NCBI RefSeq assembly: GCF_035918235.1
Contig: NZ_CP109485.1
Location: forward strand, 186,001-250,000
DNA length: 64,000 nucleotides
Origin: Streptomyces sp. NBC_01445
GTDB taxonomy: Bacteria; Actinomycetota; Actinomycetes; Streptomycetales; Streptomycetaceae
Direction: 5' to 3'
Under the pieces are notes generated by a model. The model was given only the letters and a program-made list of their open reading frames with translations, was not told the origin of the DNA and did not search any database. The position numbers were made by a program, and so were the translations under genes. This document shows positions 7,591 through 15,853 of the stretch, in pieces. Within the stretch, counting starts at the first letter, position 1, and each line of letters starts with the position of its first letter.

Positions 7591-10554
7591 ATGTCGCAGG
7601 ACGAGCACCGCACCATCGACTTCTTCACCGAGGACGCCCTTCCCGCACCGCGGGTGACGCCGGCCGACGCCGAGCGCATCGCTGGTCAGGACCTTGGGTT
7701 CGACGCACACGCGGCAGCGCTGGGAAGCCAGCAGGACGCCAACTTCCTGCTGCGCGACGAGAACGGGGCGGACCTGGCCGTTCTGAAGATCGCCAACCCC
7801 GCCTTCGGCGCTGTGGAGATCGAAGCCCAGGACGCTGCCGCTGACCTGGTCTCATCGGCGCACCCGGAACTGCGCGTCGCCACCGTCCTGCGGCGTCCTG
7901 ACGGCTCCCCGCGTCGTACGGCGGTGGACACCGAGAGCGGGCCGGCCGTCGCAAGACTGCTGCGGCATCTGCCCGGCGGGACGCTCTCGGGACCCCGGCA
8001 CCTCTCCGCCAGCACCGTGGCGGCCATGGGCACGATCGTCGGAAAAGTCAGCACCGCGCTGCGGGACTTCCGGCACCCGGGCCTCGACCGTGTACTCCAA
8101 TGGGACCTGCGGTACGCCGACCGCGTCGTCGCCAAGCTCGCCGGGCACATCGGCGAGCCCGAGCGGCGCGCCGCCGTACGCGCCGCGACCGCCGAAGCGT
8201 GGGCACGCGTCCAGCAGGTTGCCGACGTACTGCCGTCCCAGGCCGTGCACCTGGACCTCACCGACGACAATCTGATCCGTACGCCCGACAGTCGGCCCCC
8301 CATGCCGGACGGCGTCATCGACTTCGGTGACGTGACCGCCAGCTGGGCGGTCGGCGAACTCGCCGTGTCGCTCTCCTCGATGCTCCACCACGACGGGGTC
8401 GAACCCCACCACGTGCTGCCGGCCATCCGCGCCTTCCACGCCGTCCGGCCGCTCTCCCCGCAGGAGGCGGAGGCGTTGTGGCCACTCGTGGTCCTGCGCG
8501 CCGCCGGCCTGGTCGCCAGCGGGCGCCACCAGGTCGCCGTCGACGGGGACAACGCCTATGCCAAGGCGGCGCTCGACCGCGAGTGGCGCATATTCGAGCA
8601 GGCCACCTGCCTGCCCCTTCCGGTGATGATCCACCTCGTCAAGGACGCGACCGGCCTGGCCGGGGTACCCGATCGGGCCGATTCACCGCCGCAGCCGCTT
8701 CTCCGGGACCTCGCCGCCGCCGACATCGTCCTCGTCGATCTGTCCACCGACGCCGATGCCATGGACGACGGAGCCTGGATCGACTCCGGCACCGAAGCCC
8801 GGCTGGTGACCACCGCGCTCGCGGACGGCGCGGCCGCAGTCGCCACACGGTATGCCCAGGCGCGACTCACCCAGGCCCCGGCACTGTCAGCCGTTTCCGC
8901 AGCCACAGTGCCCACCGGTATCGACCTGTGGCTCGGTCGGGCCACCGTGGCACAGGCTCCCGCTGTGGGTGAGGTCCTCGTGGCGGACTGGGGCCAGGTC
9001 GAGATCGCCCACGGCTCACGGGTGCTGACCCTGTCCTTCCCGCCTACGGTGCGACCTCTCCTCTCTGTCGGCGCATCAGTCCAGGCGCGTGAGGACATCG
9101 CGCACCTCCCCTCTGGAGCCTCGATCCACGTCTCGCTGCGTGCCGCTGCCGGTCCCGCGGTCCCTGCGCTGGTGCGTCCCGAGTACGCCGCAGGCTGGCT
9201 GCCGCTCACCACCGACCCCGCACCGCTCCTCGGCCTCGCAGCCACCGGTCTCGCTGAGGGGACGGACCTGCTCGACCGGCGCGACGCCGTGTTCGCGACC
9301 GTGCAGGAGCACTACTACGCCAACCCTCCCCGCATCGAGCGTGGTTGGCGCCATCATCTCTTGTCCACCGACGGCCGCGCGTACCTCGACATCGTCAACA
9401 ACGTCACCCCCTTGGGCCACGCCCATCCCCGCGTCGAGCGGGCGGTCTCCCGGCAGCTGCGACGGCTCAACACCAACTCTCGGTTCCACTACGCCTCGGT
9501 GGTGAAGTTCACCGAACGCCTCGCCGGCCTCCTTCCCGAACCTCTGGACACGGTGTTCCTGGTCAACTCCGGTTCCGAGGCGGTGGATCTGGGCCTCCGG
9601 CTGGCCATCGGCGCCTCCGGACAGCACGATGTCGTCGCACTGCGCGAGGCATACCACGGCTGGACGTACGCCTCCGACGCGGTCTCCACCTCGCTCCAGG
9701 ACAACCCGAACGCCCTGGCCACCCGCCCCAGCTGGGTCCACACCGTGGACTCGCCCAACTCCTACCGCGGTCGGCACCGCGGCGCCGACGCCCTGCGCTA
9801 CGGGCCCGAAGCCGCCGCGGTCATCGACGAGCTGGCCGCCGCGGGCCGCCCGGCAGGAGCGTTCATCGGCGAGACCTTCTACGGCAACGCCGGAGGAGTC
9901 GCCCTTCCCGACGGCTACCTCGCGCAGGTGTACGCCGCGGTGCGCCGTCACGGCGGCCTCGCCGTCGCCGACGAGGTCCAAGTCGGTTACGGCCGCCTGG
10001 GGAACTGGTTCTGGGGCTTCGAACAGCAGGAGGTCATCCCCGACATCGTGTGTGTGGCCAAGGCAATGGGCAACGGGCACCCCCTCGGTGCCGTCATCAC
10101 CTCCAAGACGGTCGCCGATCGCTACCGCGAGCAGGGCTACTTCTTCTCCTCCACCGGCGGCAGTCCGGTCTCCAGCATCGTCGGCCTCACCGTCCTGGAC
10201 ACCCTGCGCGACGAGGACCTCCAGGGCAACGCGGTCCGCGTCGGCGGCCATCTGAAGCGCCGGATGGAGGCACTGGCCGACCGCTACGGCATCATCGGCG
10301 CCGTCCACGGCTCGGGCCTCTACCTCGGCCTCGAACTCGTCAGGGGCCGCACCACCCTGGAACCGGCCACCGAAGAGACCGCCGAGCTCTGCAACCGCAT
10401 GCTCGACCTCGGCGTCATCGTCCAGCCCACCGGAGACCACCTCAACATCCTCAAGATCAAGCCGCCGCTGTGCATCGACACCACCGCCGCCGACTTCTTC
10501 GCCGACATGCTCGACCTGGCCCTCACCCAACTCGGCCACGGCCACACCTGCTGA
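7591..10554 (+). CDS. Fused kinase / class III PLP enzyme (probable phospho-lyase)
   Basis: A 987-residue fusion. Residues about 25-340 form an APH/choline-kinase-like fold with the catalytic loop HLDLTDDN (His220, Asp222) and the metal-binding IDFGD (Asp244). Residues about 470-590 are a beta-rich linker resembling the degenerate M23-like domain of such fusions. Residues about 600-985 are a class III aminotransferase fold with NSGSEAVDLGLRLA, the cofactor Asp in ADEVQVGYGR (Asp794) and the PLP lysine in AKAMGNG (Lys824). Related fusions were the clue that linked human hydroxylysine kinase to the AGXT2L phospho-lyases; by analogy this enzyme phosphorylates a hydroxylated amine or amino acid and then eliminates phosphate. 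Transamination remains possible. GAGGAA precedes the ATG. An Lrp regulator lies just upstream. Confidence 0.9.
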   Translation: MSQDEHRTIDFFTEDALPAPRVTPADAERIAGQDLGFDAHAAALGSQQDANFLLRDENGADLAVLKIANPAFGAVEIEAQDAAADLVSSAHPELRVATVLRRPDGSPRRTAVDTESGPAVARLLRHLPGGTLSGPRHLSASTVAAMGTIVGKVSTALRDFRHPGLDRVLQWDLRYADRVVAKLAGHIGEPERRAAVRAATAEAWARVQQVADVLPSQAVHLDLTDDNLIRTPDSRPPMPDGVIDFGDVTASWAVGELAVSLSSMLHHDGVEPHHVLPAIRAFHAVRPLSPQEAEALWPLVVLRAAGLVASGRHQVAVDGDNAYAKAALDREWRIFEQATCLPLPVMIHLVKDATGLAGVPDRADSPPQPLLRDLAAADIVLVDLSTDADAMDDGAWIDSGTEARLVTTALADGAAAVATRYAQARLTQAPALSAVSAATVPTGIDLWLGRATVAQAPAVGEVLVADWGQVEIAHGSRVLTLSFPPTVRPLLSVGASVQAREDIAHLPSGASIHVSLRAAAGPAVPALVRPEYAAGWLPLTTDPAPLLGLAATGLAEGTDLLDRRDAVFATVQEHYYANPPRIERGWRHHLLSTDGRAYLDIVNNVTPLGHAHPRVERAVSRQLRRLNTNSRFHYASVVKFTERLAGLLPEPLDTVFLVNSGSEAVDLGLRLAIGASGQHDVVALREAYHGWTYASDAVSTSLQDNPNALATRPSWVHTVDSPNSYRGRHRGADALRYGPEAAAVIDELAAAGRPAGAFIGETFYGNAGGVALPDGYLAQVYAAVRRHGGLAVADEVQVGYGRLGNWFWGFEQQEVIPDIVCVAKAMGNGHPLGAVITSKTVADRYREQGYFFSSTGGSPVSSIVGLTVLDTLRDEDLQGNAVRVGGHLKRRMEALADRYGIIGAVHGSGLYLGLELVRGRTTLEPATEETAELCNRMLDLGVIVQPTGDHLNILKIKPPLCIDTTAADFFADMLDLALTQLGHGHTC

Positions 10555-10561
10555 CACCGGG

Positions 10562-10594
10562 CTCGGCGTCGGCGCTTCGCGAATCGGCGCCGAG
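10562..10594 (+). terminator. Hairpin after the fusion gene
   Basis: CTCGGCGTCG and CGGCGCCGAG pair with one mismatch around a 13-nt loop, beginning 7 nt after the stop codon. There is no U tract, as is common for actinomycete terminators. Confidence 0.5.
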
Positions 10595-10753
10595 GTGAAA
10601 CTCGATCTGCCGGCCGGCCACCGCACCACCCTCGACCCCGTACGCCGCAAACCGCTGCCCTTTTGGCCCGCGCCAACCGCACCGTCGACGGCACGCCTGC
10701 CTCCGACAGCCGACACGCAGATCCGACTTTGAGATCCCTGGAGAAGAGAGAAG

Positions 10754-11044
10754 ATGATGGACACGATCGTCGTCGGCGCGGGAATCGCCGGCATCACCGC
10801 AGCTCGACTGCTTCACGCCGCAGGACAACGCGTGGTCGTGCTTGAGGCGCGGGACCGTGTCGGTGGGCGGATCTGGACGGACCGCACAGCAGGGTTCTCC
10901 GTCGACCGCGGCGCCTCATGGATCCATGGCCTCACCGGCAACCCACTCACGGAACTTGTCACCGCGCTCGAGATGGAAACACACGAGTTCACAGTCGGGA
11001 GCTTCCAGGCCGGCGGACGGCCCATCGCCGACTACGACGAATCG
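10754..11044 (+). pseudogene. Flavin amine oxidase, N-terminal fragment
   Basis: The first ~97 residues are excellent: TIVVGAGIAGITAARLLHAAG is the FAD-binding Rossmann motif, followed by LEARDRVGGRIWTD and GASWIHGLTGNPL as in monoamine oxidases. The frame then runs into foreign DNA near 11045, where a minus-strand transposase relic begins. The remaining ~350 residues are absent from the window. AGAGAAG precedes the ATG. It was once possibly the third gene of the Lrp/fusion group, oxidising an amine. Confidence 0.85.
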
Positions 11045-11047
11045 CGG

Positions 11048-11225
11048 GTTCGTACTTCGGCCCGGCCCCCGCCTCCCGCCTCCCGCCTCCCGCCTCCCGC
11101 CGACGGTTGCCCTCACGTCGCCCATGGCGCCCGGACTCACAGCGCGCCACCCAGCGCGGGGCAAGTCCCGCGACCAACTCGCCCAGATGTTGGCGCGACA
11201 GCCCGCAGAAGGCAGGATGGGACAT
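11048..11225 (-). pseudogene. Transposase N-terminal relic inside the amine oxidase gene
   Basis: The frame reads MSHPAFCGLSRQHLGELVAG, then LAPRWVARCESGRHGRR and EAGAGPKYE. This is the N-terminal region of a Streptomyces DDE transposase group (IS5-like, from memory). Only ~60 codons survive; the DDE domain is missing. The junction with the amine oxidase lies at about 11045. The segment contains a heptamer expansion. Confidence 0.55.
11071..11101. repeat. GCCTCCC heptamer tandem repeat
   Basis: Four perfect copies of GCCTCCC followed by GCC. On the minus strand they encode the repeated Arg-Glu-Ala-Gly residues of the transposase relic, so this is probably replication-slippage expansion. Confidence 0.85.
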
Positions 11226-11299
11226 GGCCGCGCGGACCTGTTTGATCTTCACACACCAGACAACTCGCGCGGGTGTCTCTATGTCCCCACACTCACCGA

Positions 11300-11323
11300 C
11301 CAAGATCAATCGCAGGTCGGCCC
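11300..11323 (+). repeat. 24-bp direct repeat, copy 1
   Basis: Matches 12055-12078 at 21 of 24 positions and shares CCAAGATCAATCGC exactly. It lies 15 bp upstream of the PPOX start codon, the second copy 57 bp after its stop. It may be an operator pair or duplicated insertion-site flank. Confidence 0.5.
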
Positions 11324-11338
11324 ATTAGTGTCGGAGGC

Positions 11339-11998
11339 ATGACGACACCCCTTGCCAGCAGCGCTTTCGACTCGCTCCGCCTCGACGCCGTGCCCGACCA
11401 GGAGGCGCTGCGCCGGGCCTACGCACTCCCCGGCGACGCGGCCATGCGCAAGCAGATGACCGAACTCACCGAACAGACTCAGCGGTTGATCGGCTGCTCA
11501 TCGCTGGTCCTGGTCGCCAGCACGGACGCCGAGGGCAACTGTGACGTCTCCCCGCGCGGCGGCCCCGCCGGGTTCGTCGCCGTCCTGGACGCACGGACGG
11601 TGGCGATACCGGACGCGACCGGCAACAAGCGTCTGGACACCCTGCAGAACATCGTCGCCACCGGACGGGCCGGGCTGCTGTTCGTCATCCCGGGACGCAC
11701 CACGACGCTCAGGGTAAACGGCCGGGCCTGCGTCTCCACCCGCCCAGAGCTGCTGTCGCAGCTGACCGCCGTGGGCAAGCCGCCGGCCAGCGCGCTGGTG
11801 CTGGGGATCGAAGAGGTCTACCCGCACTGCCCCAAGTCGCTCCTGCGCAGCGGGGCCTGGAAGCCGGAGCAGTGGCTGCCAGCGGACGCCCAGCCGGCCT
11901 CGGCCGAGGTGACGCTGGCCCAACTGGGGATGCCGGAGCTGACGATCGCCGACATCGAGCAGGCGGAGGCGGACTCGCTGAAGTACCGGTACGAGTAA
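11339..11998 (+). CDS. PPOX-type FMN-dependent flavoprotein
   Basis: 219 residues with the split-barrel fold of pyridoxamine-phosphate-oxidase-like proteins. The signature runs TDAEGNCDVSPRGGPAGFVAV, then VAIPDATGNKRLDTLQNI and GLLFVIPGRTTTLRVNGRA; the C-terminal part has PHCPKSLLRSGAWKPEQW. These match the MSMEG_1061-type group of FMN/F420-linked oxidoreductases, whose substrates are mostly unknown. A TAGTGT hexamer ends 7 nt before the ATG, and the only SD-like sequence is too close, so the mRNA may be leaderless. It stands alone. Confidence 0.88.
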   Translation: MTTPLASSAFDSLRLDAVPDQEALRRAYALPGDAAMRKQMTELTEQTQRLIGCSSLVLVASTDAEGNCDVSPRGGPAGFVAVLDARTVAIPDATGNKRLDTLQNIVATGRAGLLFVIPGRTTTLRVNGRACVSTRPELLSQLTAVGKPPASALVLGIEEVYPHCPKSLLRSGAWKPEQWLPADAQPASAEVTLAQLGMPELTIADIEQAEADSLKYRYE

Positions 11999-12054
11999 CG
12001 GGCCGACGAGCGATTGCTGAACCACCAACCAGCCGAACCCCAGGCCGGCACACC

Positions 12055-12078
12055 CCAAGATCAATCGCGGGGCAGCCC
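12055..12078 (+). repeat. 24-bp direct repeat, copy 2
   Basis: Second copy of the repeat at 11300-11323 (three mismatches). No gene obviously starts after it. Confidence 0.5.
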
Positions 12079-12137
12079 GTAAGCTGCTGGCCTGAGTATC
12101 TCTAGGTGTGCCATCTCATGACATTGGTTCCTCGCGG

Positions 12138-12332
12138 TCAGGCTTGGCGGGCGTAGGACGCGAGGCGATCGGCGAGCTCGATGACGAGGTCGCGCAGTTC
12201 ATCGGGGCGCTCGATGACGAACGGCCGGTCGAGTGAGGCCAGTACCGGAGGCAACTAGTCGAGCCGCTCCGCCCGCAGCTCGACGCGTAGCCAGCGCTCG
12301 GTTGCCCGGTCCTCGCCTGCCGCGGGCTCGTG
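12138..12332 (-). pseudogene. WYL-type regulator, C-terminal relic
   Basis: The frame reads WLRVELRAERLD, a stop, LPPVLASLDRPFVIERPDEL, then ELADRLASYARQA and a natural stop. This is the C-terminal end of HTH/WYL (YafY-like) regulators. Trp is expected at the stop, so TGG has become TAG. Upstream the frame joins directly to an unrelated decarboxylase fragment, giving a deletion junction near 12332. Confidence 0.6.
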
Positions 12333-12660
12333 CTCCCGCAGGCTCGCCGAGTCACTGGGCGATGGTGTCAGGGGCCTGGTCAGCGGTGCGGCGTCCACCC
12401 GGGCGTCGGTGAGGTCGGCCGGGACAGCCAGGTAGCCGGGCTGCATCCGGTCGAGGGCTACCGTCAGGACATGGTCAATCTGGCAGCCGGCATCCTGCCG
12501 CGTCAGGATCTCTCCCGCGGTGACGACCTCCAGGTACGCGCGATAGAAGTGCTCGAAGTCTCCGTCGAGGAGCATGTGATGTACCAAGTCGCTGTTACGG
12601 GCGGACGACGTGGCCGGCGAGCCGGTGATCTGCACCAGGGTCCGGCGCTAATGAGCAGCT
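12333..12660 (-). pseudogene. TPP-dependent 2-oxoacid decarboxylase fragment
   Basis: About 100 codons survive: ITGSPATSSARNSDLVHHML, then DFEHFYRAYLEVVTAGEILT and GYLAVPADLTD. This is the region linking the N-terminal TPP-binding domain and the central domain of pyruvate/indolepyruvate decarboxylases. Both ends are lost and the 3' end is fused to a WYL-regulator fragment. Confidence 0.75.
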
Positions 12661-12950
12661 GTTTCTGATTTCTTGATCAGTCGTTAGCCATGTCGTGGAT
12701 GATCGCGGTGACCTCCCTGTGCCCTTTGCAGCCTTGCTGGGGGCGTACTGGCTGGAATCTGAGTCCGATGATCAGCGCGGTGCGGCGGAGTGTAAAGGCG
12801 TCACCGATCTGCTGCCGTCTCGGACCGGCCGGGCTGTCATAGTCGCTCTCGCTGCGGTCACCGTGGTTGCCGCGGTGGTGGCGGCCATGGTGTAAGCCAT
12901 CCAGCGGACGCGCGCCGACAGTGGTGGGGTGAGGAGCGGACGGACAGGGT
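12661..12950. other. No recognisable gene
   Basis: Open frames here lack family features. The region lies between the decarboxylase fragment and the IS5 remnant and is probably decayed DNA. Confidence 0.4.
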
Positions 12951-12954
12951 CCTT

Positions 12955-13017
12955 CTTGCTCCGGGGGAGGCACCTGGTCATGAGAGTGATAGCAGCCCAG
13001 GTGATCAGGGTTTCGGA
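12955..13017 (-). pseudogene. IS5-family transposase tail relic
   Basis: SETLITWAAITLMTRCLPRS is the C-terminal signature of the same IS5 group as the relic at 2.9-3.0 kb. Only ~20 codons remain. Confidence 0.55.
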
Positions 13018-13109
13018 GTTCTAGACGAGCCGCTCCACCCGACCGTCGACCATTCCAGCCACTCGGCGGCCTGCTTGGGTTCGGCAGCGGAGGGACACAG
13101 GGTCCAGGG

Positions 13110-13225
13110 AGGTCGTGCACGCTCCAGACCATGCCCAGCGCGTCCAACTGCCGTACCCGCTCGGCCTTGAGCCGCCCGAAAGGTCCGCGCCGCAGCCCAC
13201 GGGTGGCGGCCGGGACCCGGATCAC
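13110..13225 (-). pseudogene. Helicase-associated domain fragment
   Basis: FGRLKAERVRQLDALGMVWS is the end of a helicase-associated repeat. It is a second relic of the family seen at 2.3-2.8 kb, in opposite orientation, and has no intact partner. Confidence 0.55.
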
Positions 13226-13246
13226 GATGACTGCGTTCAGGCGAGT

Positions 13247-13618
13247 TCAGGCGGGCACGAAGACGTCCTCATCGGCCCCGTCGAGGATGAACCCGTTGTC
13301 GAAGCGGACCCGTACGCTCACGTGAGGCGCCCGTTCCTGGAAGGCGGTCCACGCGGGTTCCAGAGAGCCAACCTTCTCTTCGAGCTGCCTCCTGCTATCC
13401 GTGGGCATGTCGAGTCCGAAGGCGTCGAGCAGCGACTTGAGCCGCTCGTACTCGCGCACGTCCTCGCTCTCGTCCTGGTGGTCGGTCACCCGCTCGATGG
13501 TCCCGCCGGTGCCCGCCGCCAGAGACAGAAACCCGACGACGACCCCCGACACCTCAACCGAATCGGTCAGCCTGGTGTCGGCTGCCAGCTCCACCCGCTG
13601 GCCTTCCTTCAGAGCCAT
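13247..13618 (-). CDS. Hypothetical protein
   Basis: 123 residues starting MALKEGQRVELAADTRLTDS, soluble and acidic, with a predicted beta-rich N-terminus (SVEVSGVVVGFLSLA) and a helical middle (REYERLKSLLDAFGLD). The ending SVRVRFDNGFILDGADEDVF suggests a second small beta motif. Codon and residue usage look like a true gene. I chose the ATG at 13618 (GGGGAG precedes it); an ATG at 13642 is possible. No domain is recognised and no neighbour hints at function. Confidence 0.65.
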   Translation of the reverse strand: MALKEGQRVELAADTRLTDSVEVSGVVVGFLSLAAGTGGTIERVTDHQDESEDVREYERLKSLLDAFGLDMPTDSRRQLEEKVGSLEPAWTAFQERAPHVSVRVRFDNGFILDGADEDVFVPA

Positions 13619-13699
13619 CGACTCCCCATCTCTCCTACACACTGTTCGCTGGCCGCAAACCCGCTGCGAAACGGGCGTCCGCTGAGGCTATATCGGCAG

Positions 13700-14035
13700 C
13701 AGGCTCGCACGTCGAAGTGGCCCAAGGCGACCCGGAAGATCACTGATGACGTCGACGAGCTGCTGGCGTTCTATGATTTCCCCGCCGAGCACTGGGTCCA
13801 TCTGCGCACGACGAATCCGATCGAGTCGACCTTCGCGACCGTCCGGCTGAGAACCAAGGTCACCCGCGGCGCCGGCAGCGCGGCCGCCGCCCTCGCCATG
13901 GTCTTCAAGCTCGTCGAGTCCGCCCAGGCCCGCTGGCGAGCCGTGAACGCACCCCACCTCGTCGCACTCGTCCGCGCCGGCGCCCGCTTCGAACGCGGCC
14001 ACCTCGTCGATCGCCCCGAGACCCTAGCGGCCTGA
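13700..14035 (+). pseudogene. IS256-family transposase, C-terminal part
   Basis: About 110 codons in one frame to a natural stop: SKWPKATRKITDDVDELLAF, then HWVHLRTTNPIESTFATVRL and TKVTRGAGSAAAALAMVFKL. Glu of NPIESTF is the last residue of the IS256 DDE triad. The N-terminal two thirds, with both catalytic Asp residues, are missing, as is the left end. Confidence 0.88.
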
Positions 14036-14070
14036 ACAGCTTCACTCTGTCCGCAGAAGACGAATGGATC

Positions 14071-14637
14071 TCAGGAATCCGTGCGCCGTATGTGCAGATG
14101 GCCATCGAGAGGGAAGGAGGGCGGCGCTGCGGGCAGGACTCTGTCGAACTCGTAACCGCTCTTCTGCGCAACGCGGCACGATGCCCGATTGTCTTCCTGG
14201 TGAAGGAGTTCGAGACGTTCCAGCCCGTGCGCGCCGAAGGTGTCGAAGGCCCAGTAGGTGAGAACCTCAAGAGCGCGCGGCGCCACACTCCGTCCCCGCG
14301 CATGGGCTGCTGTCCAATATCCCACCTCAGCAGAGGGTTTGCCGGACGCGACTTCCTTGAGGACCACGTTGCCCACCAACTGTCCGTGAGCCACGTCGGG
14401 TTGTGCCTCAAGGACGGCAAAGCCGAACCGGTTCCCTGCTACCCAACCACGCTGCTGGTCCCGCACCCACCGTGCCCCGTCAGCATCATTCTCCACGGGC
14501 GTGCTCGTCCAGTGGCGCAAAGCGGAGTCCTGGAACGCCCCGACCAGCGCATCAACGTCCTCCGCGCACCAGGGCCGAAGAACGAGAGCGGGAGCGGACG
14601 GTGTCGGGACTGCATGCAGTGTGGCGGCGGAGTTCAC
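14071..14637 (-). CDS. GNAT acetyltransferase (RimJ/RimL-like)
   Basis: 188 residues with the GNAT fold: LVLRPWCAEDVDAL at the N-terminus, GNVVLKEVASGKPSAEVGYW for beta 4-5, HARGRSVAPRALEVL as the acetyl-CoA pyrophosphate loop, and QEDNRASCRVAQKSGYE at the C-terminal end. This is the RimJ/RimL-like subgroup that acetylates N-termini or small amines. The GTG at 14637 has no Shine-Dalgarno sequence but TATGAT lies 6 nt upstream, so a leaderless transcript is likely. Its tail meets the IS256 relic. Substrate unknown. Confidence 0.9.
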   Translation of the reverse strand: MNSAATLHAVPTPSAPALVLRPWCAEDVDALVGAFQDSALRHWTSTPVENDADGARWVRDQQRGWVAGNRFGFAVLEAQPDVAHGQLVGNVVLKEVASGKPSAEVGYWTAAHARGRSVAPRALEVLTYWAFDTFGAHGLERLELLHQEDNRASCRVAQKSGYEFDRVLPAAPPSFPLDGHLHIRRTDS

Positions 14638-14643
14638 GAGCTG

Positions 14644-14649
14644 ATCATA
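14644..14649 (-). promoter_or_regulatory. -10 element of the GNAT gene
   Basis: TATGAT on the minus strand, 6 nt from the GTG start. No good -35 was found at 16-18 bp. Confidence 0.5.
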
Positions 14650-14783
14650 TGCGGCGGCGTTCTATGCCAGGGCAGCCAAGAATCCTTATCCACAAGTCTT
14701 GACTATTACTCCCCTCAGAGCGTTCTGCAGCGGTATGGTACGGCCCTCAACCAAGATCGAGAACATGTTCAAAGAAGCGCGTA

Positions 14784-15686
14784 TCAAACGCCCTTCAGAA
14801 CACGATCAAGTGCCGCCCGGCCTGCAGGCCCCCAGTTCGGCTTGCCGCCGGGAAGGCCCCGATCTCCGTTCTGCCCCATGAGCATGAGGAAGAGGCTCTT
14901 CATTGCGGCCAGCCCGCGGGCGCGCCGGATCGCCTCCTCGTCTGCATGCGCGTACATGTCGAAGAACCGTGAGGCCGTGCCCGCGGGGAGCAGCACCCAT
15001 GCGGCGGCGAGGTCCCACGCTGGGTCGCCGGCGAACATGTCACCGAAGTCGACGATGCCCGAGAGCGTTCCGTCCGAGACGACGACGTTCGCGGGATGGA
15101 GGTCGCCGTGCACCCACACTGGCGGGCCCTCCCACGCGTCGGCCGCAACGGCGTCGTCCCAGACGGCCCGGACGTCGGCAGCGATGTCGTCGGGGGCGAC
15201 GGCCTGGAAGAAGTTCTCGAAGCCATCCCTGCAGTTCCTGGGATGGGCACCGCGGTCCGTAGCGATCGGCGCCTCGGCGGGCGCCTCCACATGGAGCGCC
15301 CGGAGGAAACCCGCCAGTGTGTCGGCCGCGTGGGCGCCGCGGCTGATCGAGCCGTGGTCCAGCGGCTCGCCGGGAACCCACGTCATGACAGTCCAGTGCT
15401 TGGGGAAGCGCTCGGACGGTTCGCCGAACCGCACCGGGGTCGGCACCGGGAGCGGCAGGTGCGGGGCCAGCACAGGTAGCCACCGCCGCTCCTTTAGCTG
15501 GAGTTCCGGGGTGGGGTCCATGCGCTGCATGCGCACGGCCAACTCGTCCCCGAGGCGCCACATCTGGTTGCCCCAGCCGCCCGCGACCTCGCGGATGGCC
15601 AGCCCTGCAAGGTCTGGATGTTGCTCCTGCAGCAGGTTATGGACCAGATCTGCGGTGATCTCGATCTCGGTGTCGGTGTCGGTCAT
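14784..15686 (-). CDS. Aminoglycoside phosphotransferase-like kinase
   Basis: 300 residues with the APH/choline-kinase fold. A nucleotide-binding N-lobe contains GGWGNQMWRLGDELAVRM with the ATP-binding Arg/Met strand. The hinge is WTVMTWVPGEPLDH, the catalytic loop VWVHGDLHPANVVV and the Mg-binding IVDFGDMFAGDPAWDLA. Close relatives are annotated as APH or viomycin/macrolide phosphotransferases, but many act on primary metabolites. TACTGT sits 8 nt before the ATG and no SD is seen. Resistance cannot be claimed from sequence. Confidence 0.9.
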   Translation of the reverse strand: MTDTDTEIEITADLVHNLLQEQHPDLAGLAIREVAGGWGNQMWRLGDELAVRMQRMDPTPELQLKERRWLPVLAPHLPLPVPTPVRFGEPSERFPKHWTVMTWVPGEPLDHGSISRGAHAADTLAGFLRALHVEAPAEAPIATDRGAHPRNCRDGFENFFQAVAPDDIAADVRAVWDDAVAADAWEGPPVWVHGDLHPANVVVSDGTLSGIVDFGDMFAGDPAWDLAAAWVLLPAGTASRFFDMYAHADEEAIRRARGLAAMKSLFLMLMGQNGDRGLPGGKPNWGPAGRAALDRVLKGV

Positions 15687-15853
15687 GCGAAGTCACAGTA
15701 CTGCGGCGGCAGGCGGAGCGGCTCTCGCTCAGGCGATCTGGTCGAAGGCTGGCATGCCGAGGTTGACCGCATTGGATCGGCGGGACGCATCGGTATCGAG
15801 CTGCTCGAGCTTGTCCTGGCGCCGGAGGCAAAAAAGACCTCTCCAACTGCAGA

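Noticed and set aside
9076..10797. Long minus-strand open frame (573 codons) opposite the kinase/aminotransferase fusion
   Set aside because: It is the antisense shadow of a gene with clear catalytic motifs; its Gly/Val/Glu-rich composition has no family features.
13115..13700. One continuous frame joining helicase-relic DNA to the IS256 transposase tail
   Set aside because: Only the part after about 13700 resembles a transposase; the rest is antisense to the hypothetical gene at 13247-13618.
14784..15686. Calling the APH-like kinase an antibiotic-resistance gene
   Set aside because: The fold is shared with many metabolic kinases and nothing in the sequence fixes the substrate.
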